Positions 7,599-17,855 of a stretch of DNA of 64,000 nucleotides are shown here, one piece after another. Within the stretch, counting starts at the first letter, position 1. Each line of letters opens with the position of its first letter. The position numbers were made by a program, and so were the translations under genes. Below the pieces are notes generated by a model. That model ran no database searches, was not told the DNA's origin, and was given only the letters and a program-made list of their open reading frames with translations. The DNA is from Thermoanaerobaculia bacterium (GTDB lineage: Bacteria > Acidobacteriota > Thermoanaerobaculia > Multivoradales > JAHEKO01), in contig CAMYOG010000031.1 of NCBI GenBank assembly GCA_947259925.1, positions 1 through 64,000 on the forward strand, in the 5' to 3' direction.

Positions 7599-9358
7599 AG
7601 CTCCGCCTGGACCCCACCGCCGAGGACTTCGCGGACCTTCCAGCTCAGCTGCTCGGCGGTGAACGGCTTCTGCAGGAAGTGCGAGCGGTCGAGCTGTGCG
7701 GCCTCGGCGTCCGCGTCGAGTCGCTTGCCGGTGTAACCCGACATCAGCAGCATCTTGAGCTCGGGGTCCGCCTTGACCATCCGCTGGCAGAGCTCGATGC
7801 CGTTCATGCGCGGCATGACGACGTCGGAGAGCAGCAGGTCGATCTTGCCGTCGAACAGCTTCGCCACCTCGAGCGCCTCGTGGCCGTCGTTGGCCTGGAG
7901 CACGGTATAGCCCTGATGGGTCAGTAGATGATCGACGAACGCCAGCACCACCGGCTCGTCCTCGACCAGCAGCACCGTCTCGCGGCCCGGGGGTAGCGAA
8001 GCGAGCGACCGCTCGTCGGTCTCGGGCTCGGGCTGACCGGCGACCGCCGGCAGGTAGACTCGGAACGAGCTGCCGGCTCCCAGAGTGCTCGACACCCGGA
8101 TGCTGCCGCCGCTCTGCCGGACGATACCGTAGACCGTGGACAGCCCGAGGCCGGTGCCGCTCGAGTCCTTGGTGGTGAAGAACGGCTCGAAGATCTGGCT
8201 CTGGATCGCCTCGTCCATGCCGATACCGGTGTCGGAGACCTCGAGCAGGACGTGGGCGCCCGGCTCGATGCCCGGCGGGCTGTCGGGCTCGTCCGCCTTG
8301 ACGTCGACGTTGCGGGTGATGAGCACCATCCTGCCGCCGTCGGGCATGGCGTCGCGGGCGTTGATCACCAGGTTCATCAGCACCTGCTCGACCTGGCCCG
8401 GGTCGGCTTTGACCGCCTTGAGGTCGGGATCGAGATCCGTGTCCAACTCGATCTCCTCGCTGATCACCCTGCTGAGCAGCTTTTCGATGTCGGTGACGAT
8501 GTCGTTGAGCTGCAGGGTCACCGGCTTGAGCACCTGGCGCCGGCTGAACGCCAGGAGCTGGCGGGTCAGGTCCGCGCCCCGCCGCCCGGCCTTGCGGATC
8601 TGCTCGATCTGCACCATCAGCGGGTCGTCGGCGGCCATCGACTGCTGCACCAGGTCGCCGTAGCCGATGATCGCGGTCAGCAAGTTGTTGAAGTCGTGCG
8701 CCACGCCGCCCGCCAGCCGTCCGATCGCCTCCATCTTCTGCGCTTCGAAGACCTGCCGCTCGAGCTCGCGCTGATGGGTCACGTCGCGGACGATGCCGAG
8801 CATCGTGGCGATCCGTCCCTCGTCGTCGCGGCGCGCCAGGATCGTCGCCAGCACCTGGATCTTCTTGCCGCTCCGATCGCTCAGCAGCAGCTCTTCGTCG
8901 CGCAGGAAGCCGGTCTTCTCGAGCCGCGCCAGCAACTCGGCGCGGTGCGGGTAGGCCCGGTTCAGGTCGACCGTCTCGAGCATCTGCTTCTTGGAGTCGA
9001 AACCGAAGAGCTCGACCCCGGCCGGATTGATGTCGAGCAGCCTGCCCTCCGCCGACGCGACGTAGATCACGTCTCTCGAGCCCTCGAACAGGTCGCGGTA
9101 GCGCGCCTCGGAGCGGCGGATCGACTCGGTGCGCTCCTTGACGCGCTGCTCGAGATCGGTGCGCTCCCGGCGCAGCTCGGCGTTCGCCTCGAGCAGCTCT
9201 TGGGAGGTCAGGTCGAGCGAGCGCTCCAGCAGCTCCCGATCGGCGTCCGACTGCTCGTAGCTCTCGTCGACGATCTCGAGCAGTTCGGCCATCTCCCTGG
9301 CCACCGCGTCGGTCGAGCCGAACAGTTTCTTGAGCTGCCGCTCGAGGAGTTTGTGCAC
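7577..9358 (-). CDS. Cytoplasmic hybrid histidine kinase (coiled coil-PAS-HisKA-HATPase-REC)
   Basis: 593 residues with no membrane segment. Domains in order: a coiled coil (about 1-80, rich in Glu/Arg/Leu), a PAS domain (83-195), a HisKA domain with [18 protein letters not shown] (phospho-acceptor His221), and a HATPase (N box [11 protein letters not shown]1 DTGIG, G2 GTGLGLSTV). A C-terminal receiver has acidic patch VEDE and acceptor Asp512 in [10 protein letters not shown]. The C-terminal receiver is typical of HDFNN-type kinases. The gene starts 4 bp after the FIST gene ends, so the two are probably co-transcribed and the FIST protein may feed it a signal. No DNA-binding response regulator is nearby. 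Confidence 0.93.
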   Translation of the reverse strand: MHKLLERQLKKLFGSTDAVAREMAELLEIVDESYEQSDADRELLERSLDLTSQELLEANAELRRERTDLEQRVKERTESIRRSEARYRDLFEGSRDVIYVASAEGRLLDINPAGVELFGFDSKKQMLETVDLNRAYPHRAELLARLEKTGFLRDEELLLSDRSGKKIQVLATILARRDDEGRIATMLGIVRDVTHQRELERQVFEAQKMEAIGRLAGGVAHDFNNLLTAIIGYGDLVQQSMAADDPLMVQIEQIRKAGRRGADLTRQLLAFSRRQVLKPVTLQLNDIVTDIEKLLSRVISEEIELDTDLDPDLKAVKADPGQVEQVLMNLVINARDAMPDGGRMVLITRNVDVKADEPDSPPGIEPGAHVLLEVSDTGIGMDEAIQSQIFEPFFTTKDSSGTGLGLSTVYGIVRQSGGSIRVSSTLGAGSSFRVYLPAVAGQPEPETDERSLASLPPGRETVLLVEDEPVVLAFVDHLLTHQGYTVLQANDGHEALEVAKLFDGKIDLLLSDVVMPRMNGIELCQRMVKADPELKMLLMSGYTGKRLDADAEAAQLDRSHFLQKPFTAEQLSWKVREVLGGGVQAELYFSETV

Positions 9359-9362
9359 GCCT

Positions 9363-10502
9363 CTACTCTTCCGACAACGTGGTGATCGTCATCGTCTGGT
9401 TGTGGAGCTCGCACGGGCTGGCCGGGCTGGTCGGCGAGAGCTCGCCGTAGGAGTAGAACCCGGCCAGCACGGTCTCTGGACCGAAGATCTCGCGCACGCT
9501 CTCGACCTCTTCCTCGATTCTCTGGCGGAGGACCATCTTGCGACCGACGCAGCTGATCAGCAGGGCGAGCTCCGGGTTTCCGGAATCGGTCAGCGCGATC
9601 GTCGCCCGGGCGGCCGCGGTCGCACCGTCGATCAGCCGCTCGAAGTTGGCCTTCATCAGCCGTGCGTAGTGCCCCTCGGGGAGATCGCCGGCGAAGGTCA
9701 TCGTCTGGTGCTCCTCGTCGATCGCCAGAACCGTACGAACGACCGCCTTGTCGCCGCTCGAGGAGCGGACGGTGAGCGGAAAGAGGAGCGCGCTCGCCGG
9801 TAGCTCACTGGCGTACTCGCCCAGATACTTCTTGTACAGCCCGAGCGCCGACTTGCCGTCGAGCTCGTAGAGAACGTTCTCGTCCGAGCGGGTGATCAGC
9901 CGCTCGGGGCCGAAAGGGTCCCAGCCGCCCAGCGAGCCGTGGCCGATTCGCAGGCTCTCGCCGTAGAAGCCGACGCCGACCACGAACTCCTGGTGGGGGT
10001 CCGGCCCGAAGAAGACGAACGTCTTCTCGAAGCGCTCGCCGTCGCCCGCCAGTCCGCCGGTGATGGTGACCGACTCGGGCAGGTGGTCGACCAGGCCGCT
10101 GACCAGCGACGTACCGTTGACGTGCGTGCCGTCGCTGAAGACCAGGACGTGCACCAGGTCGTCCGCGGCGAGCTCGTGCGCCATCCTCTGGCCCGCCAGG
10201 TAGCTGTCGTCGACCTCGGAGAGGGGCAGCGCGACCGGCTTGACCCGCGTCTTGTCGAAGGCGAGGGCGGTGGCCACCACCGAGTCGTCGCTCACCCGCG
10301 TGCCACAGATCTCGCCCGCGGTGGAGCAGACCAGGAGATGCGCCTTCGGATACGCCTCGCTCAACTCGCGCAGAAGCTCCGGGCGTGCCAGGGCTGGCAC
10401 CGACGCGAACGCCAGCACGAGCTGGGCGTTCTCGGCCAGTCCCCCGGGGGGCTGGGGTGACCAGCTCTCGCCGGCGGTCCACTTCTGCTGATCAATTTGC
10501 AT
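9363..10502 (-). CDS. FIST domain sensor protein
   Basis: The start MQIDQQKW at 10502 gives 379 residues. The FIST N domain covers about 20-215, with VLAFASVPALARP, LLVCSTAGEI and TITGGLAGDG as landmarks. The FIST C domain covers about 225-370, ending in a GFYSYGELSP motif with CELHNQTMT near the C-terminus. FIST domains are thought to sense small molecules such as amino acids or derivatives. The gene is first in a two-gene unit with the hybrid kinase. It is divergent from hutH, with only 31 bp between the starts, so the histidine-degradation genes could be part of what this pair responds to (inference). Confidence 0.9.
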   Translation of the reverse strand: MQIDQQKWTAGESWSPQPPGGLAENAQLVLAFASVPALARPELLRELSEAYPKAHLLVCSTAGEICGTRVSDDSVVATALAFDKTRVKPVALPLSEVDDSYLAGQRMAHELAADDLVHVLVFSDGTHVNGTSLVSGLVDHLPESVTITGGLAGDGERFEKTFVFFGPDPHQEFVVGVGFYGESLRIGHGSLGGWDPFGPERLITRSDENVLYELDGKSALGLYKKYLGEYASELPASALLFPLTVRSSSGDKAVVRTVLAIDEEHQTMTFAGDLPEGHYARLMKANFERLIDGATAAARATIALTDSGNPELALLISCVGRKMVLRQRIEEEVESVREIFGPETVLAGFYSYGELSPTSPASPCELHNQTMTITTLSEE

Positions 10503-10533
10503 CTTACTGCGAGGATTATAAATACTCGTCCTG
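10503..10533. promoter_or_regulatory. Compact divergent promoter region between the FIST gene and hutH
   Basis: Only 31 bp separate the two starts. The stretch GATTATAAATAC is clearly AT-rich in this GC-rich setting. It holds a perfect TATAAT on the minus strand (10515-10520) and TATAAA on the plus strand (10517-10522). Both sit so close to the start codons that each mRNA would have almost no leader. No clear -35 box is seen on either strand. Confidence 0.45.
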
Positions 10534-12045
10534 ATGGTCACTGTGGACGGTACGACGCTGACGCTCGATGACCTCCGTCGGGTCGCCTTCGAGCGGGCGC
10601 CCTGTGAGCTCGCGCCCGAGGCCCGGTCGGGTGTCGTCGAAGGCCGCCGCCAGGTCGAGCGCACCCTCGAGAGCGGCCAGGTGGTCTACGGGATCAACAC
10701 CGGGTTCGGTGATCTGGCGCGCAAGACGATCCCGACCGAGCAGACCGAGGAGCTGCAGACCCGCCTGTTGCGCAGCCATGCGGCGGGCGTCGGCGAGCCC
10801 CTGCCGGAGCCGGTCGTGCGGGCGATGCTGGTCTTGCGGGCGAACGCGCTCGCCGGGGGGCACTCGGGCGTCCGGATCGAGCTGCTCGAGCTCATCCTGG
10901 AGCTACTCAACCGGAATCTCCTGCCGGTGGTGCCGAGCCGCGGCTCGGTAGGAGCGAGCGGAGATCTCGCGCCGCTCGCCCACCTGGCGCTGCCGCTGAT
11001 CGGCGAGGGGAAGGTGCTCGAGGACGGACAGGAGCGCCCGGCAGCCGAGGCCCTCCGCCGCGCCGGCCTGTCGGCGGTCCGCCTGGCCGCCAAGGAGGGG
11101 CTGGCGCTGATCAACGGCACCCAGGCGTCGAGCGCGCTGGCGGCGGTCGCGCTCTTCGAGGCCCGCCGGCTGGTGCGCATCGCGGATCTGACCGGGGCAC
11201 TGTCGACCGAGGCGGTGCGGGGCGCCGACACGCCGTTCGACGCGCGTCTCCACGGCGCCCGACCGCACGCCGGACAGCGGGCCAGCGCGGCCAACCTCTG
11301 GAAGCTGCTCGCCGGCTCCGAGATCCGGGAGTCGCATCGCGAGGACGATCCGCGCATCCAGGACCCGTACAGCTTCCGCTGCATGCCGCAGGTGCACGGC
11401 GCGGTACGCGATGTGCTCGAGGACGCCGGCGCCCGGCTCGCGGTCGAGATCAACTCGGTCACCGACAACCCGTTGGTTTTCGCCGACTCCGACGCGATTC
11501 TCGCGGGCGGCAATTTCCACGGCCAGCCGATCGCCTTCGCGTCCGACTTCATGGCGATCGGCCTGTGCGAGATCGCGTCGATCTGCGAGCGGCGGATCGA
11601 GAAGCTGAATCAGAGCGCCTTCTCGGGCCTGCCGGCGTTCCTCAGCCCCGATCCGGGGCTCAACTCCGGGATGATGATCGCCCAGATCACCGCCGCGGCG
11701 CTGCTGGCCGAGAGCCGGGTGCTCGGCCACCCGGCGAGCATCGACTCGGTCCCGACCTCGGCCGACAAGGAAGACCACGTCTCGATGAGCATGGGCGCCG
11801 GCCTCAAGCTCCAGGATGTAGTGCGGAACGTTCGGCAGATCCTGGCCATCGAGCTCCTGTGCGCCGCGCAGGGGGTCGATCTCCTGCGACCGTTGCGATC
11901 GAGCGCGCGGCTCGAGCGCCTGCACGCCGACTTCAGAAAAATCGTTCCCAAGCTCGAGGCCGACCGCGAGCTCGCCGGCGACATGGCGGCGGCCGAGCGC
12001 TTTCTCGCCTCGGAGGTCGACGCCCATCTGGACGGGCTGGGGTAG
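10534..12045 (+). CDS. hutH: Histidine ammonia-lyase
   Basis: 503 residues, the normal length. It converts L-histidine to trans-urocanate and ammonia, the first step of the Hut pathway. The Ala-Ser-Gly triplet that cyclises to the MIO cofactor is present at residues 141-143, in GSVGASGDLAPLAH. VYGINTGFGD near residue 52 and the EINSVTDNPLVF and QYxL-type segments (YSFRCMPQVHG) are also typical. It is followed 25 bp later by hutU, so the two form an operon. hutI and later genes are not in the window. The start is an ATG right behind the AT-rich divergent promoter region. Confidence 0.97.
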   Translation: MVTVDGTTLTLDDLRRVAFERAPCELAPEARSGVVEGRRQVERTLESGQVVYGINTGFGDLARKTIPTEQTEELQTRLLRSHAAGVGEPLPEPVVRAMLVLRANALAGGHSGVRIELLELILELLNRNLLPVVPSRGSVGASGDLAPLAHLALPLIGEGKVLEDGQERPAAEALRRAGLSAVRLAAKEGLALINGTQASSALAAVALFEARRLVRIADLTGALSTEAVRGADTPFDARLHGARPHAGQRASAANLWKLLAGSEIRESHREDDPRIQDPYSFRCMPQVHGAVRDVLEDAGARLAVEINSVTDNPLVFADSDAILAGGNFHGQPIAFASDFMAIGLCEIASICERRIEKLNQSAFSGLPAFLSPDPGLNSGMMIAQITAAALLAESRVLGHPASIDSVPTSADKEDHVSMSMGAGLKLQDVVRNVRQILAIELLCAAQGVDLLRPLRSSARLERLHADFRKIVPKLEADRELAGDMAAAERFLASEVDAHLDGLG

Positions 12046-12070
12046 GGAAGTCCTTTGATACGGTGCGGAC

Positions 12071-13744
12071 ATGCCTGAGACGAGCCAATCGATAGCCCGG
12101 GTGCGCGCGCCCCGCGGCACCGAGATCTCGTGCAAGGGCTGGCAGCAGGAAGCCGCCCTGCGCATGCTGATGAACAACCTCGACCCCGAGGTCGCGGAGC
12201 GGCCCGAGGAGCTGATCGTCTACGGCGGCTCGGGCAAGGCGGCCCGCAACTGGCAGTGCTACGAAGCGATCGTCGCCGCCCTGCGCGAGCTCGAGAACGA
12301 CCAGACGCTCCTGGTCCAGTCGGGCAAGCCGGTGGCGGTCTTCGACACCCATCCCGACGCGCCTCGGGTGCTGATCGCCAACTCGCTGCTGGTACCGCAC
12401 TGGGCGACGGCGGACGAGTTCCGGCGCCTCGAGGGCCTCGGTCTCACGATGTACGGTCAGATGACCGCGGGATCGTGGATCTACATCGGCACCCAGGGGA
12501 TTCTCCAGGGCACCTACGAGACCCTCGCCGAGTGTGCACGCCAGCACTTCGGCGGCTCGCTGCGCGGCCGGCTGACGGTGACCGCCGGGCTCGGCGGTAT
12601 GGGCGGCGCCCAGCCGCTCGCGGTGACCATGAACGAAGGCGTCTGCCTGGTCGCGGAGGTCGACCCGAGCCGGATCCGGCGGCGGCTGGAGACCCGCTAC
12701 CTCGATCGCAGCGAGGCCGACATCCCGACCGCGGTGGCGGCGGCCCTGGAAGCGCGCGAGCGCGGCGAGGCGGTCTCGATCGGCGTCGAGGCGAACGCGG
12801 TCGACCTGCTGGACTATCTGCGCGACGGCGGCATCGTGCCCGACGCGCTGACCGACCAGACCTCGGCACACGACGCGCTCCTCGGCTACGTACCGGCAGG
12901 GCTGTCGTTCCCCGCGGCGCTCGAGCTACGCGAGAGCGATTCGGTCGCCTACATCGAGCGGTCGATGCGGTCGATGGCCCGCCACATGCGCTCGATGCTC
13001 GAGCTCCAGGCCGCCGGTGCGATCACCTTCGACTATGGCAACAACCTGCGGGGCCAGGCGCTCGAGGCGGGCGTCGACAACGCCTTCGACGTCAGCGGCT
13101 TCGTGCCGCTTTTCATCCGGCCGCTCTTCTGCGACGGTAAGGGCCCGTTCCGTTGGGCCGTCCTGTCGGGAGATCCAGACGATCTGGCGGCGACCGACGA
13201 CGCGATCCTGGAGACCTTTCCCGAAGACGAGGCACTCGGCCGGTGGATCCGGATGGCGCGCGAGCGGGTGGCGTTTCAGGGGCTGCCGTGCCGTATCTGC
13301 TGGCTCGGCTACGGCGAGCGCGCCAAGGCGGGGAAGGTCTTCAACGACCTGGTAGCGAGCGGCAGGGTGAAGGCGCCGATCGTCATCGGCCGCGACCATC
13401 TGGACTGCGGCTCGGTGGCGTCACCGAACCGGGAGACCGAGGCGATGAAGGACGGGTCGGACGCGATCGCCGACTGGCCGATCCTCAACGCCCTGGTCAA
13501 CGCGGTCGGCGGCGCCACCTGGGTCTCGGTCCACCACGGCGGTGGCGTGGGTATCGGCTACTCGCTCCACGCCGGCATGGTCATCGTCTGCGACGGCACC
13601 GAAGCCGCCGCCGAGCGGCTCGAGCGGGTGCTGACCACCGATCCCGGCATGGGGGTCGCCCGGCACGCGGACGCCGGCTACGAGCGCGCCCGCCGCGTCG
13701 CGCACAAGCGCGGCGTCAGGATCCCGATGCTCGACGACAGCTAG
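12071..13744 (+). CDS. hutU: Urocanate hydratase
   Basis: 557 residues, full length. It converts urocanate to 4-imidazolone-5-propionate with NAD+ as a tightly bound electrophilic cofactor. The family signatures are clear: [13 protein letters not shown] near the N-terminus, [24 protein letters not shown] for the NAD-binding region, the [16 protein letters not shown] region with the conserved Cys, and [13 protein letters not shown] near the C-terminus. It is the second gene of the hut operon after hutH. Confidence 0.97.
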   Translation: MPETSQSIARVRAPRGTEISCKGWQQEAALRMLMNNLDPEVAERPEELIVYGGSGKAARNWQCYEAIVAALRELENDQTLLVQSGKPVAVFDTHPDAPRVLIANSLLVPHWATADEFRRLEGLGLTMYGQMTAGSWIYIGTQGILQGTYETLAECARQHFGGSLRGRLTVTAGLGGMGGAQPLAVTMNEGVCLVAEVDPSRIRRRLETRYLDRSEADIPTAVAAALEARERGEAVSIGVEANAVDLLDYLRDGGIVPDALTDQTSAHDALLGYVPAGLSFPAALELRESDSVAYIERSMRSMARHMRSMLELQAAGAITFDYGNNLRGQALEAGVDNAFDVSGFVPLFIRPLFCDGKGPFRWAVLSGDPDDLAATDDAILETFPEDEALGRWIRMARERVAFQGLPCRICWLGYGERAKAGKVFNDLVASGRVKAPIVIGRDHLDCGSVASPNRETEAMKDGSDAIADWPILNALVNAVGGATWVSVHHGGGVGIGYSLHAGMVIVCDGTEAAAERLERVLTTDPGMGVARHADAGYERARRVAHKRGVRIPMLDDS

Positions 13745-13768
13745 CCCGCGAGCCGGAGCGGGGCTTGC

Positions 13769-16700
13769 ATGAGCTCTCACCCGATGGCCAAACCGCAGCA
13801 CAGCCCGGTCGAGACGCTGCTACTGATCGGTGCGGTGGCGACGCTGTTGTTGCCGGGTGTCGCCGGTCTGGCGCTGCTGGCGATCCTGCTCGGCGCCTGG
13901 CTCTGGGGCTTCGCGAGCCGGCGCGAGCGTCTCCTGGTCGGAGGCCTCGGGTTGATCGCACTCGGTCTGCTGAGCCACGGCGCCCAGGTGGAACGGACCG
14001 CTCTCGATCCGGTCCGTAAGCGAGCCGCGATCGAGCGGCAGTTCACGACCCTCTGGAGCTCTCTCGACGGTGCCGCCGCCGAGGCCGCCAGCGCGCTGAT
14101 CGATCCGACCGGCGCGGTCGACTCGAGGCGCGAGACGTTCGACCGGCTGCTCGAGCGCGTCGATCGAGGCCTCCCCGAGCGGCTGACCCTGCTCCTGGTC
14201 GATACCACCGGCGCCCCGATCGCGTGGGCGGGGGAGGGGCTGCTCCACGATCTCGACCAGGAGGTCCTCCGGACTCAGGGCCGAGGCTTCCGACTCGGTT
14301 TCCGGTCGGTGACGATCTACAGCGTCGCCGCCGTGCCCGACCGGGCGGAGCGGGTGGTCGCCGGTCGGAGCCTGCTGACCAGCGATCTACCCGAGCGCGA
14401 TCGGCTGCTCGGTCCGATCCGCTGGACGGTCTTCCGCCCCGGGGACGTGGTGCCGCCAGAGCTGATCGAGCTGGACGTCGGACCGGGTCCGGCTGTGGCG
14501 CTGAAAGACTGGTCGAAGCACCTGCGGACCACCGAGCCGTGGGCCTCGCGGACGCGACGGTGGGGAGCGGTGGCGCTCGCCCTGGCGCTGGTGGCCTTGG
14601 GCCTGTCGCGCGCCCTGGCCGGCGAGTCGCGACAGTTCCCCCTCCTGCTGGCGGGGGCGGCGGCTGTCCTGGCCCTGGCGGCGCGGCTCGACGCGCTGAC
14701 CGCCGGTCTGCTGGTCGCCGCCGCCTATCTCGGCTCCTGGTCCTGGAAGGCGTCGACGCGCCCCGAGCGACTTCCGCCCGCGTGGATGGTCGGAATCGCC
14801 GGGACCGGCGCCGTCGCCCTCGTCACCTACCTGGTGCAGTCGACGCGACCGAGCCTCGATCTGGCCTCGAGCCTGGCGCCGGGCTATCCAGCGTTCGCCT
14901 GGCGACTGATCCTCTTCGGGCTGACCCTGGCATGGCTCGCCTTCGCTCGGACCCGGTCCTCCGGCGACTCGAGCCGGCCGGGCGGCTGGGCCTGGGCGGG
15001 CGTCGGGTGCCTGCTGGCGGCGGCCGCCGTCCACGACCAGAACCTGATCGCTCCGGCGCTCCTGCTGGTGATCGGTGGCGCCTGTGCGGCGACCTGGGCC
15101 GCTCGACAGAAGCGACCGTTCGGCCTGGTCTCGGGAGCGGTGCTGGCCCTGCTCGGGGCACTGCTCGCCAGCGCCACGTGGGAGACGGGCTACCGGCAGA
15201 ACTTAAAGCATCACTTGAAGTCTACGGTACTGCCGAGCCTGGCACGGCCCGCTCCGGCGGAGCTCGAGCATCTCAGACAGACCCTGGAGCGCCACTTCAG
15301 CGAGCTCGATCTCGACAGCCTGGTGCTGCCGAATCCGGCGGGGCTGGATCCCCAGGATCTAGGCATCGCGATCTGGAGTGACTCTCCCCTGGCGGTCCAC
15401 GGGGCGCTCTCCGCGGTCAGCGCGCGGCCGTTCGGAGGCACTCCGTCGAGCTTCTCGTTCGGGCTGCCGCTGACCAACGAGGGGGAGGTCGACTGGGAGC
15501 CGACCCGCTGGCGGAAGGTGGAGGAGCCGTCGCCCGAGGGCTCGGTGCTGAGCGGCTCGACCCGGTTCGTGCACGGCGGGCGCCCGTGGGCGGACGTCTC
15601 GTACACGCTGCTCATGCGACCGGGCTTCGAGCTCTCACGGCGACCGATCGAGAGCCTCGCGGCCGGGCTCCTCCGCGGCGGCCCCGGGCCGTTCCGCCCG
15701 GATCCGCGGTTGATCGAGCCGGCGCTCTACGGCCTCTACGAGCCGTCGGGCGAGCCGCTCGAGGCGGCCTGGCCCGGGGTCGAGCTGCCGCTCCTGGAGC
15801 TGCTGGAGACGCCCGGCAGCTCGGTGCGCGGCCCGTTCGGCCGCGCCGTCGGATTCGCCGCCGTCGGCCCGGACGGCATCCAGGTCTTGCTGCTGCCGAT
15901 ACTCGATCCGATCGCCGCTCTCGAGCGGGTCGGCACGCACGCGGTCGCCGTGCTCTTGGCGGTCGCCGGCGGCCTGCTGTTCGGCTGGCTGTGCTCGCTG
16001 CGCAAGCTGCCGACCGCCTCGGCGCTGGCGCCGGTGCTGCGCTCGTACTCAAAGCGCATGCTCCTGGTGACCAGCCTGCTCCTGCTGGTGCCGATCGTCC
16101 TGATGAACAGCTTCGGGCTGCGGGTGCTCGGCGATCACCTGAAGACGGAACAGCGCGTCGCCGGGGAGTCGGCCCTCGAGTCGACGCAGCGGGTGCTCGG
16201 CGAGTACATTCTGGCGCTCGAGCCGGGATTCGGGATCGAGACGATCCTCGACGACGAGCTTCTGAGCTGGCTCTCGCGCGTCGTCCACCACGAGATCAAT
16301 CTCTACTGGGGGAGCAGCGTCTACGCCTCCAGCAAGAGCGAGCTGTTCAGCGCCGGCCTGCTGCCCAAGCGCATCCCCGGCGAGATCTACGCCGAGCTCG
16401 CGCTGACCGGCTCGGAGATTGCCTCGCGGGTGACCCGGGCGGGCTCGATCGACTATCTCGAGCTCTACGCGCCGCTCGCCATCCCTGGCCAGCCGGCCGC
16501 ACCGCGCCGGCTCTTCCTGTCGGTTCCGTTGCTGGCCCAGCAGGTCGAGACCACCGCCGAGCTGGCCTCCCTGCGCCGCCAGGTGCTGCTCGCCACCACC
16601 GCCCTGATCCTCCTCCTGCTGGCGGTCGGTAACCGCTTGGCGCGCGGCTTCACCGTGCCGCTGATGGAGATCGTGAGCGGCACCCAGAGGATCGCCTCCG

Positions 16701-17812
16701 GAGCCCGTTCGCTCGACCTGACGCCGGAGGATCGGGAGCTCGCCACGCTGGTCGAGGCGATCGACCAGATGGCGCTCAAGATCGCCGACGGCCGCCAGCG
16801 CCTGATGCAGGAGAAGGGCCTGGTCGAGCGGGTGATCGAGAACGTCAACTCCGGCGTGGTCTCGGTCGACCGCGCGCGCCGGGTGGTGCTGATCAACCAG
16901 GCGGCGCGCAACCTGTTGGGCGCCGAGGTCGGAGACTCGCTCGGCGAGCGCCTGGCGACTAGCGAGCGGCTGGCGGCGGTCGCCGACTTCCTGGCCCAGG
17001 CGGAGCGCGAGCCGAAGCTCGAGACCGTCGAGCTTCCGGACGAAGAGGCCGAGTGGAGCTTGGTCTGGGTGCCGCTCCCCGGCGAAGGAGAGCCGGACGC
17101 GCTCCTGGTAGTCGAGGACATGACCGAGGTCCTGCGCGGCCAGCGGCTCCAGGCGTGGGCCGAGATGGCTCGCTTGATCGCGCACGAGATCAAGAACCCG
17201 CTGACGCCGATCCGTCTCTCCGCCGAGCACATGCGCGAGGTCCGCACCGCGCGGCCGGAGGAGTTCGACCAGGTCTTCGAGCGCTGTACCACCAACATTC
17301 TCGATCAAGTGGGGGAGCTCCAGCAGATCTCGAGCGAGTTCTCCGAGTACAGCCGTCTGCCGAAGATCGAGCTGAAAGAAGGCGACCTCGGCGATACCGT
17401 CCGCAGGATCGTCGACGGGTACAGCGCCGCCGATCCCGAAGGCGTCACCCTCACGATGGCGGGCGACCAGCCGACCTTGAGATCGAGGTTCGACGGCAAG
17501 CTCATCGGCCGCGCCCTGCGCAACCTGATCGAGAACGCGCTGCGGGCGTCGGCCAATGGGAAGGGCGTCGAGGTGGCGGTGTCGAAAGAGGGCGAGAAGG
17601 CGTTCATCCGGGTGCTGGACAACGGTCCGGGCGTAAGCCCCGACGTCCTCCCCCGGATCTTCGACCCCTACTTCTCGACCCACGACTCCGGCACCGGCCT
17701 CGGCCTCGCCATCGCACGCCGGATCGCCGAGGAACACGGCGGCGGTATTCACGCCCGCAATCGCTCCTCCGGTGGCCTCGAGGTCGAGCTCTGGATCCCG
17801 ACCGTGCGATAG
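13769..17812 (+). CDS. Very large NtrY-like membrane sensor histidine kinase
   Basis: 1347 residues from an ATG at 13769; a second in-frame ATG at 13784 is possible. The last 550 residues follow the NtrY plan: a membrane pair, an extracytoplasmic sensor, a HAMP-like linker, a PAS domain, a HisKA domain with ARLIAHEIKNPLTPI (acceptor near His1139), and a HATPase ending in GTGLGLAIARRIAEEHGG. The N-terminal 700 residues are extra. They hold about eight hydrophobic segments clustered at 17-66 and 265-465, with two large soluble blocks. NtrY kinases are usually about half this size. No NtrX regulator follows. The ligand is unknown. Confidence 0.88.
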   Translation: MSSHPMAKPQHSPVETLLLIGAVATLLLPGVAGLALLAILLGAWLWGFASRRERLLVGGLGLIALGLLSHGAQVERTALDPVRKRAAIERQFTTLWSSLDGAAAEAASALIDPTGAVDSRRETFDRLLERVDRGLPERLTLLLVDTTGAPIAWAGEGLLHDLDQEVLRTQGRGFRLGFRSVTIYSVAAVPDRAERVVAGRSLLTSDLPERDRLLGPIRWTVFRPGDVVPPELIELDVGPGPAVALKDWSKHLRTTEPWASRTRRWGAVALALALVALGLSRALAGESRQFPLLLAGAAAVLALAARLDALTAGLLVAAAYLGSWSWKASTRPERLPPAWMVGIAGTGAVALVTYLVQSTRPSLDLASSLAPGYPAFAWRLILFGLTLAWLAFARTRSSGDSSRPGGWAWAGVGCLLAAAAVHDQNLIAPALLLVIGGACAATWAARQKRPFGLVSGAVLALLGALLASATWETGYRQNLKHHLKSTVLPSLARPAPAELEHLRQTLERHFSELDLDSLVLPNPAGLDPQDLGIAIWSDSPLAVHGALSAVSARPFGGTPSSFSFGLPLTNEGEVDWEPTRWRKVEEPSPEGSVLSGSTRFVHGGRPWADVSYTLLMRPGFELSRRPIESLAAGLLRGGPGPFRPDPRLIEPALYGLYEPSGEPLEAAWPGVELPLLELLETPGSSVRGPFGRAVGFAAVGPDGIQVLLLPILDPIAALERVGTHAVAVLLAVAGGLLFGWLCSLRKLPTASALAPVLRSYSKRMLLVTSLLLLVPIVLMNSFGLRVLGDHLKTEQRVAGESALESTQRVLGEYILALEPGFGIETILDDELLSWLSRVVHHEINLYWGSSVYASSKSELFSAGLLPKRIPGEIYAELALTGSEIASRVTRAGSIDYLELYAPLAIPGQPAAPRRLFLSVPLLAQQVETTAELASLRRQVLLATTALILLLLAVGNRLARGFTVPLMEIVSGTQRIASGARSLDLTPEDRELATLVEAIDQMALKIADGRQRLMQEKGLVERVIENVNSGVVSVDRARRVVLINQAARNLLGAEVGDSLGERLATSERLAAVADFLAQAEREPKLETVELPDEEAEWSLVWVPLPGEGEPDALLVVEDMTEVLRGQRLQAWAEMARLIAHEIKNPLTPIRLSAEHMREVRTARPEEFDQVFERCTTNILDQVGELQQISSEFSEYSRLPKIELKEGDLGDTVRRIVDGYSAADPEGVTLTMAGDQPTLRSRFDGKLIGRALRNLIENALRASANGKGVEVAVSKEGEKAFIRVLDNGPGVSPDVLPRIFDPYFSTHDSGTGLGLAIARRIAEEHGGGIHARNRSSGGLEVELWIPTVR

Positions 17813-17855
17813 CATGTCGCGTCCCGGTCGTCGGGAAAGCTCCAGGAGGAATCGA

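Noticed and set aside
13741..13768. Terminator between hutU and the NtrY-like gene
   Set aside because: AGCCCGC and GCGGGGCT can pair, but there is no T-run, and the next gene starts right after it.
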